From contig JADWOT020000007.1 of the NCBI GenBank assembly GCA_036345935.2, positions 147,391 through 211,390 on the forward strand: a DNA stretch of 64,000 bases, read 5' to 3'. Source of the DNA: Taenia hydatigena. Its lineage: Eukaryota > Platyhelminthes > Cestoda > Cyclophyllidea > Taeniidae. Below, one piece after another: positions 37,356 to 48,429 of the stretch. A program made the position numbers and the translations under genes. The notes beneath the pieces are model-generated. The model ran no database searches. It saw only the letters and a program-made list of their open reading frames with translations, and was not told the origin of the DNA. Numbering within the stretch: the stretch's first letter is position 1; the number at the start of each line of letters is the position of its first letter.

Positions 37356-38259
37356 ATGATGACGCTTCGCTTGTGTGTTTATCTGTTGGCGACTTTCGTT
37401 TTGTCTAAGGGCCATGGGAAACCTGTCGGTAATTTATTTTTATAATTTAAAACCTCATCAGCATATGTGTACATGCGTTTAACACATCAAGACATTTTTC
37501 AGTCATAAACTTTTATTTGAAGCATTTCCATTCATCTACATCCACTCATTTCGAAAATGCCACACTTTCAGGCGTGGACAAATGCAATTCACACCATAGC
37601 GTAGTCATGTTGGCTGATTACGGCTTTTCCTATTTTTCTGAAGGGGCAGTGCCAAGAGAACAACCGCTGGCGAAACACTTCCAGTGAGGTCCTGTGGGTT
37701 CCAATTATGTTCGCTTAAGTTGGGACGTGAAGGAATTAAAGGATGCGCTTGATGCAGAAATCGCAGTGGTGGCATTGTCGGCTTCTAACACCACATTTTT
37801 AAAGTCAGCATTTGCGAAACTCAGCGAAGGAGAAGTCACTCTTTGCGATCTCATGCCCAACACATCAGACATTGTGAATGTGCTGGCGATGCACAATGGA
37901 ATCTCAATTATGAGATTAACCAAAGAAATTCAGACAAAAGTCATTGGTAAGCTGGTCTACGTGATTATGCAGAACAGATCACAGTGAATGAATACATGTG
38001 CCAACATTTATCCTAAGAGGCATCAACCGCCCATCTTGCGAATGAGCTTTATTTTAGCATACACTGACCGCCTATCCTTAGAAATCATTACCAAATGCTT
38101 CCACATTGAGGGATGTGCATGCTTTGCACGATATAAGAAGCAAAATATCTACTTTACGCAGGTCATGAGGAAGGAGGTGTTGGAATGACTAGCGGATCTG
38201 GTATGACCTCTGCAACAGCTGGCGTCCTCTTCACTTGCATGGCAGTGGCCCATGCTTGA
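37356..38259 (+). pseudogene. Gene P: single-FnIII antigen-like gene with one in-frame TGA
   Basis: Exons are 37356-37428, 37644-37946 and 38162-38259, with canonical borders (donors GTAATT and GTAAGC) and consistent phase 1. Exon 1 encodes MMTLRLCVYLLATFVLS as signal peptide. Exon 2 encodes an FnIII domain with YVRLSWD and LCDLMPNTS. Exon 3 encodes a MTSGSGMTS linker and hydrophobic tail. The only visible lesion is TGA at 37685-37687, at the conserved Trp of the F-x-W-G-P motif. All else is open across 474 nt. The locus is a direct duplicate of gene A. Its FnIII exon matches A's first FnIII exon, but the following intron matches the one after A's second FnIII exon. It may be a very young pseudogene, a sequencing error, or translated by readthrough. 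Confidence 0.72.
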
Positions 38260-38809
38260 ACGCTCGCGTCGATCAATACTAACTTTCTGCTCACCCATCT
38301 TCATCCAATGACACGCAACCTAACGTACGCTTTCCTCCACCTCCTTCTGCCTATTTAGCATGTATGACGTCGGTAATAACCCAATATCTATTCGTTCTTG
38401 CCTTGTTGGAATTAGTTTAACACCTTAATGGGGATGAATCCTGAATAAGAAATAAACGAAATTATCATATTTCTTCACGGTTGAATGGATCGAGTGGAAA
38501 GACGTTATCTTCTTTTCGGTACTGGTGTTAAATGTTTAAAATGAGGCGGACGAATGTGTTGGAAGCCTTATAAATTTCACAAGGTAGAATATCATCGACA
38601 GTAAGATAGGCAAGGTGCCTTTACCACTTCTTATTGAATGACAATGTTTGCCTGCGTTTATCCAAAGAGGCATTAACTGCTGTTCTTACCTAGTAGATTT
38701 GTTTAAGCTCACACAGGCCGTCTATTCTTAACACTCATTACTGAACTCTTCCACGTGAAGAGGTGTGCATCCTTGGTACAATGTGAAAGCAAACTGCCTT
38801 GTTTATATT

Positions 38810-38909
38810 GACCATGAGAAAAGAAGAGTCGAAACGACTAGGGGATCTGATATGAACTCCGCAATGGCTGGCGCCCCCTTCACTTGCATGGCATTAGCTC
38901 TTGCCTGAG
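38810..38909 (+). pseudogene. Orphan terminal-exon relic downstream of gene P
   Basis: A second copy of the hydrophobic C-terminal exon reads HEKRRVETTRGSDMNSAMAG and ends in TGA at about 38907-38909, in an open frame. The expected AG acceptor is TTG here, so it cannot be spliced normally. It belongs to a tandem copy of the segment at about 37950-38600, including the intron before the exon and the 3' flank (about 38640-39260). Confidence 0.6.
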
Positions 38910-39399
38910 CGCTCACGCCAATCAATCCTAACTTCCAGATCACCCGTCCTCATCCAATAACACGAAGCATATCTTGCGTTTTCACCACCTTCTGCTGCTT
39001 ATTCAGCAACCATGGTTTTGAAGATAACCCACTCCCTATTTGTTGTTGCCTCGTTGCCGTTACTTAAGCATCGCAATTGGGAATAAATCTGAATAAAAGT
39101 GCACAAATTTGGCACATTTCTCTAAGGTAATTGAATGGAAGAGAGTAAGAAGGCGTTCCCTTTTTTGCAGTAAAGTGGGTTGAAATTGTCACAATGAAGC
39201 GGGCAAATGTGGTGGCAGTCTCATAAGTTTCATATGGTAGAATAGCATCTACAGTGAGATACACAAGGTGCCTATGCCACACTTTATTACGCCGCAGACA
39301 GATGCCAGTGTATGACCTCTGAGACCGAACTTGAAAGCCAAAATATTTGTTTCTCCTGCTGTCTTATAATTTGCAAAGAAGAGGCCTTTGTTCTTTCCT

Positions 39400-39990
39400 T
39401 TTACCAGCATTAATAAAAATATTGTCGAATCGGAACACCACTGTCAAGCTGCTACTCATTGAAGCTCTGCAAAACCTACTGTAATTTTCCCATTTTTGGA
39501 AATACAAGTTTGGAGGACCCAATTGCACTTAGGCGGCATTTCACGTATGCTTTGTACAATCCATCTGCCACGATAATGGAGACTAGGTCAAGTCGGTGAA
39601 GATACGCTGGCACCCAGTAAAACGAGACAAGTGCAGTTGGTTTCTGTGTTGTTTTACTTTAAGCCAACGAGGAACATTGTGTGGCTGATCCTATGACCCA
39701 CCTCTCGCTCATTGTAGCATATTTTGCGGAAAATGACAACGAAAAGCAAAGTCCATGTGGCGCATAAGCGCCTTTCTTTGATTTTTTACCGTTCGACATC
39801 CATTTCCTACCCAGAAATATTGTTACATCTGATGTTATTTTAAGTTGAGAAAAAGTGCAACCAAAAGTTACTTTGAGCGCTATTTTGCTTAGAGCTGTCC
39901 TCGTGGGCCTGCCAGTGTGTCACTCTAAGGTCCTGCCCATGTTCGCCGACAAGTTGTGGCCCATCAGATGCCATTGTGGTGCCACCTAAG
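39400..39990 (+). repeat. R1 fragment and distal end of the P-locus duplication
   Basis: About 39400-39640 duplicates 4440-4680. About 39700-39980 duplicates 5500-5840. The 4681-5500 sequence is missing between them. Confidence 0.55.
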
Positions 39991-40708
39991 TTTCAAAAGT
40001 TCGCATTTGGGGGATAGGACACCAAGCCATTCTGGTGTTTGGCCTCCTTTTGTACTAAAAAGATACAAATCCGTCTCTGGAGCAGTAAACTCAGGAGTTG
40101 TTAGGGCTGTATCCACACGTAAATAAGCCAAAGCAGTGTCAATTTTGAGTTGACTTAGTAGTGTTTCTCAGATGCAAATCCACAATGTTCCTGATAACAA
40201 CTTGCTTCATGGAATAAAGCATCCTATTTTCCTTTTATCTGTTAAATCTGTCTCCATCAGGTATAGTGAAACAAGCCTAAAATAAAATGGTTTCTTCCTT
40301 CCCCTGATACATAAAACCATCGTATCTTTTAGAACAAGTTTGTGAGAGTGCAGATAACTATCTAAGTTCCTGCGTTTTTGCCTTCCTGCAGAGCAGATAA
40401 TCAGACACTCATCTGACACACGCCTTACTGAATTACTGATTGACGTTACTCAATGTACGGAATGTCTCTGAATCTCTGAATTTCATTTACTCAGATCCTT
40501 TATGCATTCTCGTTGAAGTGCTGCACATCTGCCCCCTTAGTCCTGTAAGCTATTAATTTCAAAGCAGTTATGCAAGGGGTAGCTTTTTCTCTGCGATGAT
40601 CTCAATTGTCCACACTTAGAAGGCAAGTGTAAATTTCAACGTATTCTTTGATCAAATTGTCCTTGACACTTCTGGTGCATCGAGCTGCAACGACTTGCTA
40701 AATTGCCT

Positions 40709-41272
40709 TTAGCCTGCACAGTTGTTGCCCGTTTCGAATCCTCCATCCGGCAAAAGTATGAGGAGAAATGAGAAGGGAATAAGGCTTGGAATAAGGATGT
40801 AGAAGTGCCTAATTCCGCCTGAGTCAGGATAGAGCTCCCTGGAATAGCTTATGCAACGTTGTGGTGCACCCACCGTACCGACTTGCTGAAATGTCTGGAG
40901 CCTGTAAAATGGATTTCCTGTTTGCATGCGCACCAGTAAAATGCATCCTCTTGTGTTTATCCATTGGTGCGATGCCCTTAACATCAACGAAAATGTTTGT
41001 TTATGGAGAGGTCTGGATTCTTGCCAAATTATTGCAGAAGAAAGGATGCGGTCCATAAAGAACTGGACTAACCCAATGACTGATGCATCAGCTTCAGAGG
41101 AAGCCCGTTGCTCTCCATCAGAGTGGAGACTTCCAATGGCAAATTTTAATGTCTGCAACCAGTGGACGTTTAAATGATGGTAAAAGAAAACACTCCCCAA
41201 AAGCTTGTTGGATTTCTGGATACCTAGACGCCTTATCATACTCCCTTGTGCATAGCCAGGTTGATGTAACAC
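40709..41272 (-). other. Unassigned 187-codon open frame in an otherwise single-copy stretch
   Basis: This is the longest open frame in the window. Its product shows no domain I recognise. It begins with an ordinary N-terminus, has no obvious signal peptide, and contains a short hydrophobic run near the C-terminus (FYILIPSLIPFSFLLILL). Other frames across about 40860-41300 are also fairly open, so a low-stop stretch is an alternative explanation. The surroundings (about 40120-42000) lack R1, R2 or antigen exons. It may be one exon of a gene, or chance. Confidence 0.2.
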
Positions 41273-42009
41273 AGTTAACTGCTTCTTATGAGAAATAAGG
41301 ATATGGTGCGCATCCGTTTATCTTTGTGCGGAAATAGGCTCAATCCATGGGCAGAAATGCCTTGTGTAAAGCGGCGTCAAGTTTTGTCAGTGGATATGGA
41401 TGTCGGAGGGAAATAAAAGGGTCAAAACGACGAAAGGAATAAGCTTTTGACTTGGAAATCCGTTACCTTCCCATTTCGACTTTTAAGTGGAAGAAGAACT
41501 CAAGAACAAGCCGCTTCCTTTCCTCTTCATCTCTCTTTTCCAATCATCTCTCTTTTCCAATTATCTATCCTAGGCAATGCGAAGAATGGAGAATATTTGT
41601 TTGATGTTGAATCTTCAGACGAAGTTCTGGAAAGACAGTAAGATAAAAGGTTGTGAAAAAGGCGAGGTGCCAGCTTATCCTAATACAACGAAGCGGGAAT
41701 TATGGCAGAGAGATTCTGCCGTGACATGGGTGAGGAAGTCATGTTGCTGTTGAGAAAGAGGTGCTCTTCCAGCTGACCCACTAGTCCTTCATCTTACCTT
41801 TGAGAGACGGTCTCTTGACCTCCTTTGTGTCGTGCCCAGATAGATTTTTGGCATCATTTAATGCTTTAACTTGAGGAAGCGAAGGTCACGTTACTAATAA
41901 CTGAGTCTATAGGACAACATACGCTTAAAATCGCACACTCACAAAGTATGCACAGTCTCACTCTTCCTCTACCGATATGAAAATAACAAACACAACATTC
42001 CACTAGACC

Positions 42010-42800
42010 TGCAGGATCTTCCGATACTTGCTCAGTTTGTCCCTACTCCAAAGCCTGCCATGATGTGCTGGTGTGCATCTTCAGTTGCAACAGGGAAAGA
42101 AATTATACCAGAAGTAGAACAACAACACTGAGCACTCAGCTAACTCTGCATTTACGCATGCTTGACCAGTGGTTATTGAAGTGGTGCTTGCACAAATGAG
42201 ACCTGCTCACGTCCTGCAATCCCCTGCCTTCTCAAATACATCTTGTCAGCATTCGTAGACCGGTTATTGCAACTCGGCAAGCTGCGTTTCCTTTGGAAAC
42301 ACGCTTCCATAGGATTGGCGAGGGTGGAAATGATATCAATGGGCAAGATACAATGCGGCATGCCGAGGTGGAGGTGACCGCTGATGGACCAGAACACATG
42401 CAATTTATCCGACGGAAAATGTTACTTGGCAAATATAGTACACGGTCTAAGCTACTAATGGGTATCCTTAAACTGCCCCATAATTCAGATAAAAGTAGCT
42501 TATGTAATTACGCAAAAGAGAGGCAATATTAAACAATTTACCAGCTCTTCACTGACACATGTTTAACTAGTGATCGCTGAAATGGTAATCGCATAAATGG
42601 TGCCTGCCTGGGTCCTCACATGATTTCATACCTTCATCACATCTCGCCAGCTTCCCTAACGGTACCGCGGTATTGAGAGCCACACCATTACGGGATCGGA
42701 AAGTGTGACATACCAAGGTGTAAATGACCGATGATGATGGAATATTGACATACCGACTACACTCTTCCCTTACGTGAATCACCACACCACTCTTTGCCTA
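42010..42800 (-). repeat. Orphan intron-II-like block downstream of pseudogene E
   Basis: About 42010-42120 and 42550-42780 match intron II of the antigen genes in reverse, without FnIII exons. The arrangement is the same as downstream of gene D. Confidence 0.45.
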
Positions 42801-43140
42801 TTGTGAGCCATTAAGTAGAGTGAATATGTCACTGCATTGACTCCCACCTACTCATTCCTTCTTCTACTGAATTGATACAAACCACACTTCTGTCGAACAG
42901 AAAAGCTGGACAATGAGGTTAAGCTACCAACGTATTCGATCACTTAACTGCAAATTAGAGAGCATCTTCTTAGTCCGCCCCATTTAATCACAAACAGATG
43001 TGCCAAATTGGTTTTTTTCAATCTGGGCTTATGCAACGTGAAGTTTTGAATTTATGCTAGTTAGGGAAGATTGAATAAGAAGTGGAACATTGCGGGCGAA
43101 GATGGATGATTGGAAAGGTGGCATTGACTCACGCGAGTGT

Positions 43141-45229
43141 TCGAGCAAGTACTACAACCGTGCAAGCTAGTGGGAGCTCAGCGATTGCGAAAGTGTCGCT
43201 AGTCGCTACGACACTTCCCTCCGCATAGCCTGCACAAACAAGACATCGTGCTAGTCATCTCATGCAATGCATGCACAATAATCACCCGCAAGTTATTTAG
43301 TAATGCGCATCGAGCAAGCAAGCAAGCAAGGCTCTTGTGCAAGCGTGGCAGTCATTGTCACTTCTGATAAATGCCATTGAATAATATAATTCGGTGTGAA
43401 ATTTAGAGCTCGTCAGCATCCAGTGGTTAAAAATTTTCATTGGAATCAAAATATTTTCGTCCACCTTCCATTTTTGTTGCAGTCACAGTGCGCGTTGAGT
43501 TAAGCATCAGTCTGCCAAGAGTGACTTCGACTTCACTACTGCACGCTGAAGTAGCACTGCCCTTACTTTGATTACCCCATCGATTGCTTTATCTGGGCTT
43601 GGCGAATCCTAACTCAGGTGAATAAACTGGGAATTCACAGAACCCCAATAGAAGTGGTTTTGTGGAACTTTTTTGTCTGGAAGCCTTCAACCTATGAAAT
43701 GCGGTAAGTGTTAGCCAAAATGTCTACTCAGTAGTGTCGACTGCACTTGTCTACACTGGTGCAGTCGGCGAAAGGAAGGAAAAGGCATTATCACTGGCAT
43801 TGCATGGTAGTGAGCTCCCACCACTTTACGACGCTAGAGCATGATGAGTTCGAAAGGAGCGCAAAGGACCATTCACAAAATGCATTTCATACATGGCCTC
43901 TCCCACGTTTTCGAATTACAAAAGAAAAAAATTTAACGGCAGGAGAGACAGACTACTACCCTACCCTAATTAAATTCACGCGAGATTTCATGACATTAAC
44001 AAGGCATTGCTGGACTCAAACCAGACCATATTGCTTCAACTGTAGTGGTTGTGTGGATGCAGCTCAACACTTCCTTCCCTTCCTCTAGCCAGATGGAAAA
44101 GAAACAACACAACATTCCACTAGACATGCAGGTTCATTGCCTACTTGATCTGTTTGGCACTTCCCCGAACCACGTCATCATGTGCAGGTGTGTATCTGCA
44201 GTTGCAGAAGGCCAAAGAAATTCAAGGAAGGAAGGGTACGATTGAGCTTTTAATCAACCCATTATTTGCATATATCTGACTAGTGATCGTTGAAGTTATA
44301 TTCGCACAGATGATGCCTACAGGAATAAACTAATCTCTACATGCCTTCACCGATTCTTGTCATCATTCCGAATGGCAATATGTTGGTGAGAACCGCACTC
44401 TCACAGAATCAGCGATGGTGGAATTAAAATAATGAGCATGAGCAAGATATTAGATGGCATTCCGAGATGAAGATGGCAGATGACGGATCAGTGAACATGT
44501 CGTGTACACCCTTGACACCAAAAGAGTTGCTAAGTTAGAACTTGTATATTTTGCATCATATAGCAAAGTTTGTTAAAGAGCCCTAAGAATAGGCCCCCAT
44601 CAGTGAACAAAAACAATGCTCTTGTGTGAGAAAGGCAGTCGGTACCTCTTCTGTCAAATATCAATGAATGGTAGCATTCTATGGGCTATTTTGCAGCATA
44701 ATCGTAAGTAATAACCGACCAACGCTTGGTGTTTGAAATCTTTCGTGAATTCGATCATTAGTGTTTATTATGCACTACGGTTGCAGTCACAGTGTGTGAG
44801 AATTTAAAAATCAGTTCGTCATGCGTGACTTCTCCTCCGCTGAGTTACTCAAATGTTTACGCTTTGAATTCGAGTTTAGACGCTAACTGTTGTTATTGTT
44901 AAGTGTTTATCAGGCACATCAGTAAATTCTTTCTGATTCCAACTTGGGCGAATGGATTGGAAATCCACAGAACTCCGACGGAAGTGATTTCGCAGTGGAC
45001 ACTCCGCTAGCATTAGCACTTCAACAAATTGGAAATGGGCTAGTCGGGCTGAAAAAATACTCAGCGGTGCCGGTTACACTTGTCTACGACGTGATGGTGT
45101 GATGGCTTCAAAGTGAGTGGATGTATTCAAATGGGGCTGCTTATGGCCTGTTTATGAAGCAAAAGTTATGATCCGACTGCGAAAATACAACTAACAGAAA
45201 AAAAGAATGGGGCATAAATGAAGCGCCAT
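43141..45229 (-). pseudogene. Pseudogene E: two-FnIII antigen-like gene, heavily decayed
   Basis: Minus-strand relics are a start exon at 45229 (MALHLCPILFFC then TAG at 45193-45191, with the donor deleted), FnIII 1 at 45006-44720, FnIII 2 at about 43676-43414, and a terminal exon at 43229-43141. FnIII 1 keeps QSIRPSWN but has TAA at 44876-44878 and later stops. FnIII 2 keeps HFYWGSV but has TAG at the RLSW Trp and an internal deletion. The donor after FnIII 2 reads AC instead of GT, the same change as in pseudogene B. The terminal exon lacks 9 nt, and its stop has become CGA. Intron II contains the shared blocks near 44045-44520. Confidence 0.72.
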
Positions 45230-45700
45230 CTTCACACCAGTAATTTTTTGCTTTCACTACCCAAGGCGTATCTATAGGGATGGTGCACACGCAAACCAGC
45301 CTATGCGATCTCCTCTTCCTGGCCTTCAAGACGACTTCTATGCTATGCGGTGTGTTAGATTACGTGGACCCTCCCACATCCAACTCCCACGCTTCTTATC
45401 ATAGAATTGAAAATCTGCCAAATTAGAGAAACGAATACAGTGAAGACTCACGCAACGCATTGTGCTTCGGTCTAGTTAGGTGAAAGTTGTTGAGAGTACA
45501 TAAGCATTTGTGAATCCACAGCATCTTAACGCATTCTTGTGCTGTTTGTGAACACACCATCACCGAGTAAAGGATGTGATAGCAATCCGGTTCTCTAAGG
45601 ATTTCCGACCGAGAGCAAACAAAGTGCGACTCTACTCTAAGGCAGCGTGGAACTCGTCTTTTGGATGAGTAAAAGGACAATTTTAACCAAGTAAGCAAAT
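45230..45700 (-). promoter_or_regulatory. Conserved 5' flank of pseudogene E
   Basis: It contains the GGATGTGGGAGGGTC block near 45365-45380 and a degraded TATA-like element (CTATAGATA) about 45 nt before the ATG. It aligns with the flanks of C and D. It is probably non-productive given the broken exon 1. Confidence 0.3.
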
Positions 45701-46309
45701 TGATGTTCTCACTTACTAATGTCTAGCAATGTTCTCACCGTTTTCGCGTGAATCTAGTAGTGAGACTAGCAGTAATTGTGCATGATAGACATAAAATTTG
45801 AGAGACACTATTCGCTGGTCCACGATGACGGCTGACGCATCAACGATGTATTGCAAAAGTGGACCCCTTCCACTGTGAGTAACACAGTTGATGTCAACTT
45901 GAGTGCCAGCGAGCCTTATTATTCTGCGGCGTATGCATCGACAAGCCTCACACCCGTGCGCATCTGGCCATATAAAGCTAATATAATGGGAGGTGGTGAC
46001 CTGTTTTCAGCAGTCCAACCTGTAGGGTGCACGGGAACAAGCAGTCTGCAGTCAGCCCATTTGTATTCAGGCGGACACTACATTAAACCAATCTGCCACA
46101 AGCACCAGCTTACATCTAGTCGTAGCATTCATTCTTAAGAGGTACACTTTGGAGCTTATTGAGTTCAAGTGATCCTGCTCCATTTCATGATGGGTAAGAA
46201 GGCGAAGACGGGTTTCAATTTGACACGCCAGAACTGCAAGGCTGTGTGTCAGAGACGCGATAGTCTCCTCTTATTTTTTGCATATCGCTAAGAGAAGACG
46301 AAGCAGTGT

Positions 46310-46870
46310 TGAAATCTCGCCAACGGAAATGTTATGGAATCAAAACACCACTGTCAAGATGCAACGCGTGGCAATCCAGTTAAACTTACTGCAATTCTAT
46401 CTCTCTACTTTCGTTAGAGCAAGCCTGGTGGACTACATCATGCTTAGGCCACATTCTACACATGAATGTTGTGATCCGTATACCGCGATAATCCAGACGA
46501 GGTCAGGCTGATGTTGCCACACTGGCATTCATCAAAACGAGAGCAGCACCTTTGGTGCGATCAACACAGTCCACACTGCGTCCTGTCTCAATAGCCAACC
46601 TTTTAAAACTCTATCACTCCTCACAACATTCACTTACCTTGGACCCTTTAAGAGTATCACTAACTCCCTCCTTACCACATTTCAAAGTGCTTCACTATTC
46701 GTCGGTGGCACACCGACGCCGTAATCTCCTAGTTGGTCGCCTTGTGTGATGTAGACCAAGCTGACTTCTATAATGCCTTTCGCTAAATGCCAGAATAGCA
46801 TATGTTAGCAATAAGAGGGGCGCATATTTTGCTCGCAAAACAGTGCATGCAGCGAAGAATAAAACCATTA
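46310..46870 (+). repeat. R1 repeat copy, forward
   Basis: It is a well-preserved copy, preceded by the block at 46110-46300 that is shared with about 21490-21700. Confidence 0.6.
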
Positions 46871-46899
46871 ACTCTCCACCACATTGGTTCAACACGGGA

Positions 46900-47380
46900 T
46901 GAAGCCATCATTATCACCAGGTCTTTTTTCTCTTAAGGCTACTATTTTTCTTTAAGTGATGTGATACGTTCTCATCCATTTAATGTCTCGGGCTACGTCA
47001 GCAATTCAGATGTGGGTGGTTCCTTAAAATTTTGTGAAATTTAGATCCTGTAACATGATTTAGCATACAGTTTATTAAAATATATTTATGCAAATGACGA
47101 ATTACGCAGGCTATACTGTCGTCCAAGATGCAAATGTTTCAGATGAGGCACTTCTCGAAAGATTAAACAGAGCAGTATAGCCTTCTCCATTTGGACAAAA
47201 GTAATTCGTGAATAAGGGTATGGTGGATGAGGCTTCAATGGATTACAATTTGGTTAACAGCATGAGCACCGTTACCGTGAAGGTCGCCTTGTGTGCACGC
47301 GGTGTTATCGCATGCAAGAAGAGAGGAGTTAGTGGTGAGCTGAATGCACTGATTTGCGTATAAAAATACGCTCTTTTAAT
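46900..47380. other. AT-rich gene-free stretch
   Basis: No antigen exon, repeat copy or coding frame was seen. It separates convergent R1 copies. Confidence 0.3.
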
Positions 47381-47900
47381 TACCAGCCTGTGCTATTCCA
47401 AAGTATAATGAAAGGGGTAATCGGAGTTTGATCAGTCGACAGCACACAAGACAACCAGTTATTGGAATGCATCATCACTGGTAGGACAAATAATGATGAG
47501 GTACTTTGAATGGTGATGAAGAGGGAGATAATATTGCTTTCAAAGTAATTCAGAAAGAGGTTTGGGGTAAGGGAATGTTGTATGGAGTGGAATAGTCTCA
47601 AATTTGGCGAGTTAGACGAGACTGAGTGTAGTCGGCGTTGATCACATTAAATGTGATGGTCTCGTTTTAATCAGTGTCAGCGTAGTAACACCACCTTCAC
47701 CTCGTATGGATTGCCATGTCAGATGTATCGTAAAACTTATGCGCAAATTGTAACCTGAGTGCATCATAGTCTACCGGACTTGTGTTGCTAAAGGAAGGGA
47801 AATAGACTTGCATTAGTTTAGATGGGATTGCCACGTGTTGCATCCTGACAGCAGTTTTCGTGTAAATAACGTTTTCATCAGTGTTGTTAAGAGAAAACAC
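47290..47900 (-). repeat. R1 repeat copy, reverse
   Basis: It is a near full-length copy, running from the TTGCATGCGATAACACCG tail block to the GCATCCTGACAGCAG head. It is followed by an R2-end block in reverse (about 47960-48180). Confidence 0.6.
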
Positions 47901-48429
47901 AAAGCCTATTGCTATAAAATCATGGGAGTGTGAGAGAAATCACCCCTTTCTTTAATGAGTTTGTCCTCATTGTTTATAGACTGGCATCCAGCTGCTCGCA
48001 AAGCAGTAGAAGGTAATGAAGGCACCTTGTCTGTCCTACTTTCTCTTTATCGCATTTCTGCAGTCAAAATACAAATAAGCAAGGTGATTGGTCACCATTT
48101 TCTTCTTAGTCTACATCAATGGTCCGCTTTGTGCGGTCTCATTCCCTATACAGGATGAAATGGGGACAAATGGATCATGATGTTTTGTTATAATCACCCC
48201 ATTTTCATGTGATCCTCCTATCTATGTCAAGACAAATGCTAACGTCGTCAAAAGGACGGACGGGAAGCCTTCACTCCCTAAAAGGGAAGAGGAAACGAAA
48301 TTAGATGAGTTTTGTTCGTTACATCCTCACCTCCTTCCAAGGGAACGAAATCAAAAGCAGAAGGTAGAAGTGCGCAGTTGGCCTTTCAGCCGACGGGGTA
48401 GTATCAGGCTTAATAACTTTCGAGTTGAT

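Noticed and set aside
37685..37687. TGA read as Trp (alternative code) in gene P and pseudogene G
   Set aside because: Flatworm mitochondria read TGA as Trp, but this is spliced nuclear-type DNA. Other copies have TAG or frameshifts at the same places, so ordinary decay is simpler.
41524..41567. Two tandem copies of an 18-20 base pyrimidine-rich unit
   Set aside because: It is a minimal tandem duplication without further copies or context.
43313..43330. Short GCAA tandem run near the terminal exon of pseudogene E
   Set aside because: It has only about four to five units and is a chance microsatellite.
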